Shown: positions 51,885 to 63,623 of the stretch, one piece after another
How positions within the stretch are numbered: position 1 is the stretch's first letter
Layout: the number at the start of each line of letters is the position of its first letter
Notes under the pieces: generated by a model
What the model was told of the DNA's origin: nothing
Seen by the model: the letters and a program-made list of their open reading frames with translations, nothing else
Database searches by the model: none
Translations under genes and position numbers: made by a program
Assembly: GCA_030180135.1 (NCBI GenBank)
Contig: CM058230.1
Location: 106,135,503 to 106,199,502 of the forward strand
Reading direction: 5' to 3'
DNA length: 64,000 nucleotides
Source of the DNA: Orychophragmus violaceus
Taxonomy: Eukaryota > Streptophyta > Magnoliopsida > Brassicales > Brassicaceae

Positions 51885-54139
51885 GTCCCGAGAAGGATCG
51901 GGTCGAGTTTTTTCGAAAGTACCACGACCAAAACCCCTCATATAGACAGTAAGGAGGTGTGGTGGAGGAAACAGGTGAAAAAAAATGACGGTATATGATA
52001 AACTGATCGTGGACTGATCCTATGCACCGTGGGACAGTCGCGGTGAATGAAAAACCAAGTGTTCATGGTCCGGGAAGGATCGGGTCGAGTTTTTTCGAAA
52101 GTACCACGACCAAAACCCCTCATATAGACAGTAAGGAGGTGTGGTGGAGGAAACAAGTGAAAAAAAATGACGGTATATGATAAACTGATCGTGGACTGAT
52201 CCTATGCACCGTGGGACAGTCGCGGTGCATGAAAAACCAAGTGTTCATGGCCCGGGAAGAATCGGGTCGAGTTTTTTCGAAAGTACCACGACCAAAACCC
52301 CTCATATGGACAGCAAGGAGGTGTGGTGGAGGAAACAAGTGAAAAAAAAATGACGGGATATGATAAACTGATCGTGGACTGATCCTATGCACCGTGGGAC
52401 AGTCGCGGTGCATGAAAAACCAAGTGTTGTTCATGGTCCGGGAAGAATCGGGTCGAGTTTTTTCGAAAGTAACACGACCAAAACCCCTCATATAGACAGT
52501 AAGGAGGTGTGGTGGAGGAAACAGGTGAAAAAAAAATGACGGTATATGATAAACTGATCGTGGACTGATCCTATGCACCGTGGGACAGTCGCGGTGCATG
52601 AAAAACCAAGTGTTCATGGCTCGGGAAGAATCGGGTCGAGTTTTTTCGAAAGTACCACGACCAAAACCCCTCATATTTACAGTAAGGAGGTGTGGTGGAG
52701 GAAACGGGTGAAAACAAAATGACGGTATATGATAAACTGATCGTGGACTGATCCTATGCACCGTGGGACAGTCGCGGTGCATGAAAAACCACGTGTTCAT
52801 GTCCCGGGAAGGATCGGGTCGAGTTTTTTCGAAAGTACCACGACCAAAACCCCTCATATAGACAGTAAGGAGGTGTGGTGGAGGAAACAAGTGAAAAAAA
52901 AATGACGGGATAGGATAAACTGATCGTGGACTGATCCTATGCACCGTGGGACAGTCGCGGTGCATGAAAAACCAAGTGTTCATGTCCCGGGAAGTATCGG
53001 GTCGAGTTTTTTCGAAAGTACCACGACCAAAACCCCTCATATAGACAGTAAGGAGGTGTGGTGGAGGAAACAGGTGAAAAAAAATGACGGTATATGATAA
53101 ACTGATCGTGGACTGATCCTATGCACCGTGGGACAGTCGCGGTGAATGAAAAACCAAGTGTTCATGGTCCGGGAAGGATCGGGTCGAGTTTTTTCGAAAG
53201 TACCACGACCAAAACCCCTCATATAGACAGTAAGGAGGTGTGGTGGAGGAAACAAGTGAAAAAAAAATGACGGTATATGATAAACTGATCGTGGACTGAT
53301 CCTATGCACCGTGGGACAGTCGCGGTGCATGAAAAACCAAGTGTTCATGGCCCGGGAAGAATCGGGTCGAGTTTTTTCGAAAGTACCACGACCAAAACCC
53401 CTCATATGGACAGCAAGGAGGTGTGGTGGAGGAAACAAGTGAAAAAAAAATGACGGGATATGATAAACTGATCGTGGACTGATCCTATGCACCGTGGGAC
53501 AGTCGCGGTGCATGAAAAACCAAGTGTTGTTCATGGTCCGGGAAGAATCGGGTCGAGTTTTTTCGAAAGTAACACGACCAAAACCCCTCATATAGACAGT
53601 AAGGAGGTGTGGTGGAGGAAACAGGTGAAAAAAAAATGACGGTATATGATAAACTGATCGTGGACTGATCCTATGCACCGTGGGACAGTCGCGGTGCATG
53701 AAAAACCAAGTGTTCATGGCTCGAGAAGAATCGGGTCGAGTTTTTTCGAAAGTACCACGACCAAAACCCCTCATATGGACAGTAAGGAGGTGTGGTGGAG
53801 GAAACGGGTGAAAACAAAATGACGGTATATGATAAACTGATCGTGGACTGATCCTATGCACCGTGGGACAGTCGCGGTGCATGAAAAACCAAGTGTTCAT
53901 GGCCCGGGAAGAATCGGGTCGAGTTTTTTCGAAAGTACCACGACCAAAACCCCTCATATGGACAGTAAGGAGGTGTGGTGGAGGAAACAAGTGAAAAAAA
54001 AAATGACGGGATATGATAAACTGATCGTGGACTGATCCTATGCACCGTGGGACAGTCGCGGTGCATGAAAAACCAAGTGTTGTTCATGGTCCGGGAAGAA
54101 TCGGGTCGAGTTTTTTCGAAAGTAACACGACCAAAACCC

Positions 54140-56830
54140 CTCATATGGACAGTAAGGAGGTGTGGTGGAGGAAACGGGTGAAAACAAAATGACGGTATAT
54201 GATAAACTGATCGTGGATTGATCCTATGCACCGTGGGACAGTCGCGGTGCATGAAAAACCAAGTGTTCATGTCCCGAGAAGTATCGGGTCGAGTTTTTTT
54301 GAAAGTACCACGACCAAAACCCCTCATATAGACAGTAAGGAGGTGTGGTTGAGGAAACGGGTGAAAACAAAAATGACGGTATATCATAAACCGATCGTGG
54401 ACTGATCCTATGCACAGTGGGACAGTCGCGGTGCATGAAAAACCAAGTGTTCATGTCCCGGGAAGGATCGGGTCGAGTTTTTTCGAAAGTACCACGACCA
54501 AAACCCCTCATATGGACAGTAAGGAGGTGTGGTGGAGGAAACAGGTGAAAAAAAAAATGACGGGATAGGATAAACCGATCGTGGACTGATCCTATGCACC
54601 GTGGGACAGTCGCGGTGCATGAAAAACCTAGTGTTCATGTCCCGGGAAGGATCGGGTCGAGTTTTTTCGAAAGTACCACGACCAAAACCCCTCATATGGA
54701 CAGTAAGGAGGTGTGGTGGAGGAAACATGTGAAAAAAAAAATGACGGTATATCATAAACTGATCGTGGACTGATCCTATGCACCGTGGGACAGTCGCGGT
54801 GCATGAAAAACCAAGTGTTCATGTCCCGAGAAGGATCGGGTCGAGTTTTTTCGAAAGTACCACGACCAAAACCCCTCATATAGACAGTAAGGAGGTGTGG
54901 TGGAGGAAACAGGTGAAAAAAATGACGGTATATGATAAACTGATCGTGGACTGATCCTATGCACCGTGGGACAGTCGCGGTGAATGAAAAACCAAGTGTT
55001 CACGGTCCGGGAAGGATCGGGTCGAGTTTTTTCGAAAGTACCACGACCAAAACCCCTCATATAGACAGTAAGGAGGTGTGGTGGAGGAAACAAGTGAAAA
55101 AAAAATGACGGGATATGATAAACTGATCGTGGACTGATCCTATGCACCGTGGGACAGTCGCCGTGCATGAAAAACCAAGTGTTCATGCCCCGGGAAGAAT
55201 CGGGTCGAGTTTTTTCGAAAGTACCACGACCAAAACCCCTCATATGGACAGCAAGGAGGTGTGGTGGAGGAAACAAGTGAAAAAAAAATGACGGGATATG
55301 ATAAACTGATCGTGGACTGATCCTATGCACCGTGGGACAGTCGCGGTGCATGAAAAACCAAGTGTTGTTCATGGTCCGGGAAGAATCGGGTCGAGTTTTT
55401 TCGAAAGTAACACGACCAAAACCCCTCATATAGACAGTAAGGAGGTGTGGTGGATGAAACAGGTGAAAAAAAAATGACGGTATATGATAAACTGATCGTG
55501 GACTGATCCTATGCACCGTGGGACAGTCGCGGTGCATGAAAAACCAAGTGTTCATGGCTCGGGAAGATTCGGGTCGAGTTTTTTCGAAAGTACCACGACC
55601 AAAACCCCTCATATGGACAGTAAGGAGGTGTGGTGGAGGAAACGGGTGAAAACAAAATGACGGTATATGATAAACTGATCGTGGACTGATCCTATGCACC
55701 GTGGGACAGTCGCGGTGCATGAAAAACCACGTGTTCATGTCCCGGGAAGGATCGGGTCGAGTTTTTTCGAAAGTACCACGACCAAAACCCCTCATATAGA
55801 CAGTAAGGAGGTGTGGTGGAGGAAACAAGTGAAAAAAAAATGACGGGATAGGATAAACTGATCGTGGACTGATCCTATGCACCGTGGGACAGTCGCGGTG
55901 CATGAAAAACCAAGTGTTCATGTCCCGGGAAGTATCGGGTCGAGTTTTTTCGAAAGTACCACGACCAAAACCCCTCATATAGACAGTAAGGAGGTGTGGT
56001 TGAGGAAACAGGTGAAAAAAAAAATGACGGTATATCATAAACCGATCGTGGACAGATCCTATGCACAGTGGGACAGTCGCGGTGCATGAAAAACCAAGTG
56101 TTCATGTCCCGGGAAGGATCGGGTCGAGTTTTTTCGAAAGTACCACGACCAAAACCCCTCATATGGACAGTCGCGGTGCATGAAAAACCAAGTGTTCATG
56201 TCCCGAGAAGGATCGGGTCGAATTTTTTCGAAAGTACCACGACCAAAACCCCTCATATAGACAGTAAGGAGGTGTGGTGGAGGAAACGGGTGAAAAAAAA
56301 TGACGGGATAGGATAAACTGATCGTGGACTGATCCTATTCACCGTGGGACAGTCGCGGTGCATGAAAAACCAAGTGTTCATGGTCCGGGAAGGATCGGGT
56401 CGAGTTTTTTAGAAAGTACCACGACCAAAACCCCTCATATAGACAGTAAGGAGGTGTGGTGGAGGAAACAAGTGAAAAAAAATGACGGTATATGATAAAC
56501 TGATCGTGGACTGATCCTATGCACCGTGGGACAGTCGCGGTGCATGAAAAACCAAGTGTTCATGGCCCGGGAAGAATCGGGTCGAGTTTTTTCGAAAGTA
56601 CCACGACCAAAACCCCTCATATAGACAGTAAGGAGGTGTGGTGGAGGAAACAAGTGAAAAAAAAATGACGGGATATGATAAACTGATCGTGGACTGATCC
56701 TATGCACCGTGGGACAGTCGCGGTGCATGAAAAACCAAGTGTTCATGGTCCGGGAAGAATCGGGTCGAGTTTTTTCGAAAGTACCACGACCAAAACCCCT
56801 CATATAGACAGTAAGGAGGTGTGGTGGAGG
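54140..56830 (-). repeat. Distant copy of the 44.7-47.4 kb segment (offset about 9451 bp)
   Basis: Ordered landmarks match 44690-47380. They include TTTTTTTGAAAG with GGTTGAGG, ACCTAGTGTTC, GGTGAATG, GGACAGCAAGG, the TTG insertion, CCACGTGTTC, the truncated unit (56071) and CCTATTCACCG. Private differences here include GTTCACGGTCC, GTCGCCGTGC, GTGGATGAAAC and GGGAAGATTCGGG. It is more diverged than the 3854-bp pair, which suggests an older copy. Confidence 0.78.
56071..56164 (-). repeat. Truncated monomer, copy 6 of 6
   Basis: It has the same joint at 56165-56171, inside the distant copy of the 44.7-47.4 kb segment. Confidence 0.9.
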
Positions 56831-59339
56831 AAACAAGTGAAAAAAAAATGACGGTATATGATAAACTGATCGTGGACTGATCTTATGCACTGTGGGACAG
56901 TCGCGGTGCATGAAAAACCAAGTGTTCATGGCCCGGGAAGAATCGGGTCGAGTTTTTTCGAAAGTACCACGACCAAAACCCCTCATATGGACAGTAAGGA
57001 GGTGTGGTGGAGGAAACAAGTGAAAAAAAAAATGACGGGATATGATAAACTGATCGTGGACTGATCCTATGCACCGTGGGACAGTCGCGGTGCATGAAAA
57101 ACCAAGTGTTGTTCATGGTCCGGGAAGAATCGGGTCGAGTTTTTTCGAAAGTAACACGACCAAAACCCCTCATATAGACAGTAAGGAGGTGTGGTGGAGG
57201 AAACGGGTGAAAAAAAATGACGGTATATGTTAAACTGATCGTGGACTGATCCTATGCACCGTGGGACAGTCGCGGTGCATGAAAAACTAAGTGTTCATGG
57301 CTCGGGAAGAATCGGGTCGAGTTTTTTCGAAAGTACCACGACCAAAACCCCTCATATGGACAGTAAGGAGGTGTGGTGGAGGAAACGGGTGAAAACAAAA
57401 TGACGGTATATGATAAACTGATCGTGGACTGATCCTATGCACCGTGGGACAGTCGCGGTGCATGAAAAACCACGTGTTCATGTCCCGGGAAGGATCGGCT
57501 CGAGTTTTTTCGAAAGTACCACGACCAAAACCCCTCATATAGACAGTAAGGAGGTGTGGTGGAGGAAACAAGTGAAAAAAAAAATGACGGGATAGGATAA
57601 ACTGATCGTGGACTGATCCTATGCACCGTGGGACAGTCGCGGTGCATGAAAAACCAAGTGTTCATGTCCCGGGAAGTATCGGGTCGAGTTTTTTCGAAAG
57701 TACCATGACCAAAACCCCTCATATAGACAGTAAGGAGGTGTGGTTGAGGAAACAGGTGAAAAAAAAATGACGGTATATCATAAACCGATCGTGGACTGAT
57801 CCTATGCACAGTGGAACAGTCGCGGTGCATGAAAAACCAAGTGTTCATGTCCCGGGAAGGATCGGGTCGAGTTTTTTCGAAAGTACCACGACCAAAACCC
57901 CTCATATGGACAGTAAGGAGGTGTGGTGGAGGAAACATGTGAAAAAAAAAAATGACGGGATAGGATAAACTGATCGTGGACTGATCCTATGCACCGTGGG
58001 ACAGTCGCGGTGCATGAAAAACCAAGTGTTCATGGTCCGAGAAGAATCGGGTCGAGTTTTTTCGAAAGTAACACGACCAAAACCCCTCATATGGACAGTA
58101 AGGAGGTGTGGTGGAGGAAACGGGTGAAAAAAAATGACGGTATATGATAAACTGATCGTGGACTAATCCTATGCACAGTGGGACAGTCGCGGTGCATGAA
58201 AAACCAAGTGTTCATGGCCCGGGAAGAATCGGGTCGAGTTTTTTCGAAAGTAACACGACCAAAACCCCTCATATGGACAGTAAGGAGGTGTGGTGGAGGA
58301 AACATGTAAAAAAAATGACGGTATATGATAAACTGATCGTGGACTGATCCTATGCACCGTGGGACAGTCGCGGTGCATGAAAAACCAAGTGTTCATGTCC
58401 CGGGAAGGATCGGGTCGAGTTTTTTCGAAAGTACCACGACCAAAACCCCTCATATAGACAGTACGGAGGTGTGGTGGAGGAAACGGGTGAAAAAAAAATG
58501 ACGGGATAGGATAAACTGATCGTGGACTGATCCTATGCACCGTGGGACAGTCGCGGTGCATGAAAAACCAAGTGTTCATGTCCCAAGAAGGATCGGGTCG
58601 AGTTTTTTCGAAAGTACCACGACCAAAACCCCTCATATAGACAGTAAGGAGGTGTAGTGGAGGAAACAGGTGAAAAAAAAATGACGGGATATGATAAACT
58701 GATCGTGCACTGATCCTATGCACCGTGGGACAGTCGCGGTGCATGAAAAACCAAGTGTTCATGTCCTGAGAAGGATCGGGTCGAGTTTTTTCGAAAGTAC
58801 CACGACCAAAACCCCTCATATGGACAGTAAGGAGGTGTGGTGGAGGAAACGGGTGAAAAAAAATGACGGTATATCATAAACTGATCGTGGACTGATCCTA
58901 TGCACCGTGGGACAGTCGCAGTGCATGAAAAACCAAGTGTTCATGGCCCGAGAAGAATCGGGTCGAGCTTTTTCGAAAGTACCACGACCAAAACCCCTCA
59001 TATAGACAGTAAGGAGGTGTGGTGGAGGAAACATGTGAAAAAAATGACGGTATATCATAAACTGATCGTGGACTGATCCTATGCACCGTGGGACAGTCGC
59101 GGTGCATGAAAAACCACGTGTTCATGTCCCGAGAAGGATCGAGTCGAGTTTTTCGAAAGTACCACGACCAAAACCCCTCATATAGACAGTAAGGAGGTGT
59201 GGTGGAGGAAACGGGTGAAAACAAAATGACGGTATATGATAAACTGATCGTGGACTGATCCTATGCACCGTGGGACAGTCGCGGTGCATGAAAAACCAAG
59301 TGTTCATGGTCCGAGAAGAATCGGGTCGAGTTTTTTCGA

Positions 59340-60110
59340 AAGTACCACGACCGAAACCCCTCATATGGACAGTAAGGAGGTGTGGTGGAGGAAACGGGTG
59401 AAAACAAAATGACGGTATATGATAAACTGATCATGGACTAATCCTATGCACCGTGGGACAGTCGCGGTGCATGAAAAACCAAGTGTTCATGGCCCGGGAA
59501 GAATCGGGTCGAGTTTTTTCGAAAGTAACACGACCAAAACCCCTCATATGGACAGTAAGGAGGTGTGGTGGAGGAAACAAGTGAAAAAGGTGTGGTGGAG
59601 GAAACAGGTGAAAAAAAAAAGACGGGATATGATAAACTGATCGTGGACTGATCCTATGCACCGTGGGACAGTCGCGGTGCATGAAAAACCAAGTGTTCAT
59701 GGCCCGAGAAGAATCGGGTCGAGTTTTTTCGAACGTACCACGACCAAAACCCCTCATATGGACAGTAAGGAGGTGTGGTGGAGGAAACATGTGAAAAAAA
59801 TGACGGTATAGGATAAACTGATCGTGGACTGATCCTATGCACCGTGGGACAGTCGCGGTGCATGAAAAACCAACTGTTCATGGCCCGGGAAGAATCGGGT
59901 CGAGTTTTTTCGAAAGTAACACGACCAAAACCCCTCATATGGACAGTAAGGAGGTGTGGTGGAGGAAACGGGTGAAAAAAAATGACGGGATATGATAAAC
60001 TGATCGTGGACTAATCCTATGCACCGTGGGACAGTCGCGGTGCATGAAAAACCAAGTGTTCATGGCCCGAGAAGGATCGGGTCGAGTTTTTTCGAAAGTA
60101 CCACGACCAA
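59340..60110 (-). repeat. Four-monomer segment with 27-bp expansion, copy 1 (offset 1669 bp)
   Basis: It shows CACGACCGAAACC, the 27-bp internal duplication, TTCGAACGTACC, GACGGTATAGG and CCAACTGTTC in order. All recur at +1669 bp in 61009-61780. Confidence 0.8.
59561..59614 (-). repeat. 27-bp tandem duplication inside a monomer, copy 2 of 3
   Basis: The structure is the same as at 37890 (59561-59587 and 59588-59614), with the same AAGTG/AGGTG difference between halves. The A-tract after it reads into AAGACGGG, losing the usual TGACGGG. Confidence 0.9.
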
Positions 60111-60124
60111 AACCCCTCATATGG

Positions 60125-60857
60125 ACAGTAAGGAGGTGTGGTGGAGGAAACGGGTGAAAAAAAATGACGGTATATGATAAACTGATCGTGGACTGATCCT
60201 ATGCACCGTGGGACAGTCGCGCTGCATGAAAAACCAAGTGTTCATGTCCCGAGAAGGATCGGGTCGAGTTTTTTCGAAAGTACCACGACCAAAACCCCTC
60301 ATATAGACAGTAAGGAGGTGTGGTGGAGGAAACGGGTGAAAACAAAATGACGGTATATGATAAACTGATCGTGGACTGATCCTATGCACCGTGGGACAGT
60401 CGCACTGCATGAAAAACCAAGTGTTCATGTCCCGAGAAGTATCGGGTCGAGTTTTTTCGAAAGTACCACGACCAAAACCCCTCATATGGACAGTAAGGAG
60501 GTGTGGTGGAGGAAACGGGTGAAAAAAAAATTGACGGGATAGGATAAACTGATCGTGGACTGATCCTATGCACCGTGGGACAGTCGCGGTGCATGAAAAA
60601 CCAAGTGTTCATGTCCCAAGAAGGATCGGGTCGAGTTTTTTCGAAAGTACCACGACCAAAACCCCTCATATAGACAGTAAGGAGGTGTGGTGGAGGAAAC
60701 GGGTGAAAAAAAAATGACGGGATATGATAAACTGATCGTGCACTGATCCTATGCACCGTGGGACAGTCGCGGTGCATGAAAAACCAAGTGTTCATGTCCC
60801 GAGAAGGATCGGGTCGAGTTTTTTCGAAAGTACCACGACCAAAACCCCTCATATGGA
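60125..60857 (-). repeat. Four-monomer unit, copy 1 of 3
   Basis: The order is GTCGCGCTGC, then GAAAACAAAATG with GTCGCACTGC and GAAGTATC, then a CCCAAGAAGG monomer, then GATCGTGCACTG. The same order recurs at 62161 and 62893. This copy has ATTGACGGG near 60530 and lacks the CGAATGTACC variant that the other two share. Confidence 0.83.
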
Positions 60858-61008
60858 CAGTAAGGAGGTGTGGTGGAGGAAACGGGTGAAAAAAATGACG
60901 GTATAGGATAAACTGATCGTGGACTGATCCTATGCACCGTGGGACAGTCGCGGTGCATGAAAAACCAAGTGTTCATGGCCCGGGAAGAATCGGGTCGAGT
61001 TTTTTCGA

Positions 61009-61780
61009 AAGTACCACGACCGAAACCCCTCATATGGACAGTAAGGAGGTGTGGTGGAGGAAACGGGTGAAAACAAAATGACGGTATATGATAAACTGAT
61101 CGTGGACTAATCCTATGCACCGTGGGACAGTCGCGGTGCATGAAAAACCAAGTGTTCATGGCCCGGGAAGAATCGGGTCGAGTTTTTTCGAAAGTAACAC
61201 GACCAAAACCCCTCATATGGACAGTAAGGAGGTGTGGTGGAGGAAACAAGTGAAAAAGGTGTGGTGGAGGAAACGGGTGAAAAAAAAATGACGGGATATG
61301 ATAAATTGATCGTGGACTGATCCTATGCACCGTGGGACAGTCGCGGTGCATGAAAAACCAAGTGTTCATGGCCCGAGAAGAATCGGGTCGAGTTTTTTCG
61401 AACGTACCACGACCAAAACCCCTCATATGGACAGTAAGGAGGTGTGGTGGAGGAAACATGTGAAAAAAATGACGGTATAGGATAAACTGATCGTGGACTG
61501 ATCCTATGCACCGTGGGACAGTCGCGGTGCATGAAAAACCAACTGTTCATGGCCCGGGAAGAATCGGGTCGAGTTTTTTCGAAAGTAACACGACCAAAAC
61601 CCCTCATATGGACAGTAAGGAGGTGTGGTGGAGGAAACGGGTGAAAAAAAATGACGGGATATGATAAACTGATCGTGGACTAATCCTATGCACCGTGGGA
61701 CAGTCGCGGTGCATGAAAAACCAAGTGTTCATGGCCCGAGAAGGATCGGGTCGAGTTTTTTCGAAAGTACCACGACCAAA
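61009..61780 (-). repeat. Four-monomer segment with 27-bp expansion, copy 2
   Basis: This is the copy of 59340-60110 with the same ordered variants. The offset of 1669 bp equals nine monomers plus about 25 bp, consistent with one expanded monomer lying inside the offset. Confidence 0.8.
61230..61283 (-). repeat. 27-bp tandem duplication inside a monomer, copy 3 of 3
   Basis: The structure is the same (61230-61256 and 61257-61283), but the second half reads AACGGGTG. It belongs to the 1669-bp-offset copy of the 59.3 kb segment. Confidence 0.9.
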
Positions 61781-62160
61781 ACCCCTCATATAGACAGTAA
61801 GGAGGTGTGGTGGAGGAAACGGGTGAAAAAAAAATGACGGGATAGGATAAACTGATCGTGGACTGATCCTATGCACCGTGGGACAGTCGCGGTGCATGAA
61901 AAACTAAGTGTTCATGGCCTGGAAAGAATCGGGTCGAGTTTTTTCGAAAGTACCACGACCAAAACCCCTCATATGGACAGTACGGAGGTGTGGTGGAGGA
62001 AACGGGTGAAAAAAAAATGACGGGATAGGATAAACTGATCGTGGACTGATCCTATGCACCGTGGGACAGTCGCGGTGCATGAAAAACCAAGTGTTCATGT
62101 CCCGAGAAGGATCGGGTCGAGTTTTTTCGAAAGTACCACGACCAAAACCCCTCATATGGA

Positions 62161-62892
62161 CAGTAAGGAGGTGTGGTGGAGGAAACGGGTGAAAAAAAAA
62201 TGACGGTATATGATAAACTGATCGTGGACTGATCCTATGCACCGTGGGACAGTCGCGCTGCATGAAAAACCAAGTGTTCATGTCCCGAGAAGGATCGGGT
62301 CGAGTTTTTTCGAATGTACCACGACCAAAACCCCTCATATAGACAGTAAGGAGGTGTGGTGGAGGAAACGGGTGAAAACAAAATGACGGTATATGATAAA
62401 CTGATCGTGGACTGATCCTATGCACCGTGGGACAGTCGCACTGCATGAAAAACCAAGTGTTCATGTCCCGAGAAGTATCGGGTCGAGTTTTTTCGAAAGT
62501 ACCACGACCAAAACCCCTCATATGGACAGTAAGGAGGTGTGGTGGAGGAAACGGGTGAAAAAAAAAATGACGGGATAGGATAAACTGATCGTGGACTGAT
62601 CCTATGCACCGTGGGACAGTCGCGGTGCATGAAAAACCAAGTGTTCATGTCCCAAGAAGGATCGGGTCGAGTTTTTTCGAAAGTACCACGACCAAAACCC
62701 CTCATATAGACAGTAAGGAGGTGTGGTGGAGGAAACGGGTGAAAAAAAATGACGGGATATGATAAACTGATCGTGCACTGATCCTATGCACCGTGGGACA
62801 GTCGCGGTGCATGAAAAACCAAGTGTTCATGTCCCGAGAAGGATCGGGTCGAGTTTTTTCGAAAGTACCACGACCAAAACCCCTCATATGGA
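62161..62892 (-). repeat. Four-monomer unit, copy 2 of 3 (732 bp)
   Basis: The order of four variant monomers is the same as at 60125, followed directly by copy 3. It shares CGAATGTACC with copy 3 only, so copies 2 and 3 are the closer pair. Confidence 0.86.
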
Positions 62893-63623
62893 CAGTAAGG
62901 AGGTGTGGTGGAGGAAACGGGTGAAAAAAAAATGACGGTATATGATAAACTGATCGTGGACTGATCCTATGCACCGTGGGACAGTCGCGCTGCATGAAAA
63001 ACCAAGTGTTCATGTCCCGAGAAGGATCGGGTCGAGTTTTTTCGAATGTACCACGACCAAAACCCCTCATATAGACAGTAAGGAGGTGTGGTGGAGGAAA
63101 CAGGTGAAAACAAAATGACGGTATATGATAAACTGATCGTGGACTGATCCTATGCACCGTGGGACAGTCGCACTGCATGAAAAACCAAGTGTTCATGTCC
63201 CGAGAAGTATCGGGTCGAGTTTTTTCGAAAGTACCACGACCAAAACCCCTCATATGGACAGTAAGGAGGTGTGGTGGAGGAAACGGGTGAAAAAAAAATG
63301 ACGGGATAGGATAAACTGATCGTGGACTGATCCTATGCACCGTGGGACAGTCGCGGTGCATGAAAAACCAAGTGTTCATGTCCCAAGAAGGATCGGGTCG
63401 AGTTTTTTCGAAAGTACCACGACCAAAACCCCTCATATAGACAGTAAGGAGGTGTGGTGGAGGAAACGGGTGAAAAAAAATGACGGGATATGATAAACTG
63501 ATCGTGCACTGATCCTATGCACCGTGGGACAGTCGCGGTGCATGAAAAACCAAGTGTTCATGTCCCGAGAAGGATCGGGTCGAGTTTTTTCGAAAGTACC
63601 ACGACCAAAACCCCTCATATGGA
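62893..63623 (-). repeat. Four-monomer unit, copy 3 of 3 (731 bp)
   Basis: This is the tandem copy of 62161-62892. It has AAACAGGTGAAAAC where copy 2 has AAACGGGTGAAAAC. To its right, 63624-63962 instead resembles 58.8-59.15 kb (GTCGCAGTGC, CATGTGAAAAA, CCACGTGTTC, GGATCGAGTCG; offset about 4800 bp). Confidence 0.86.
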
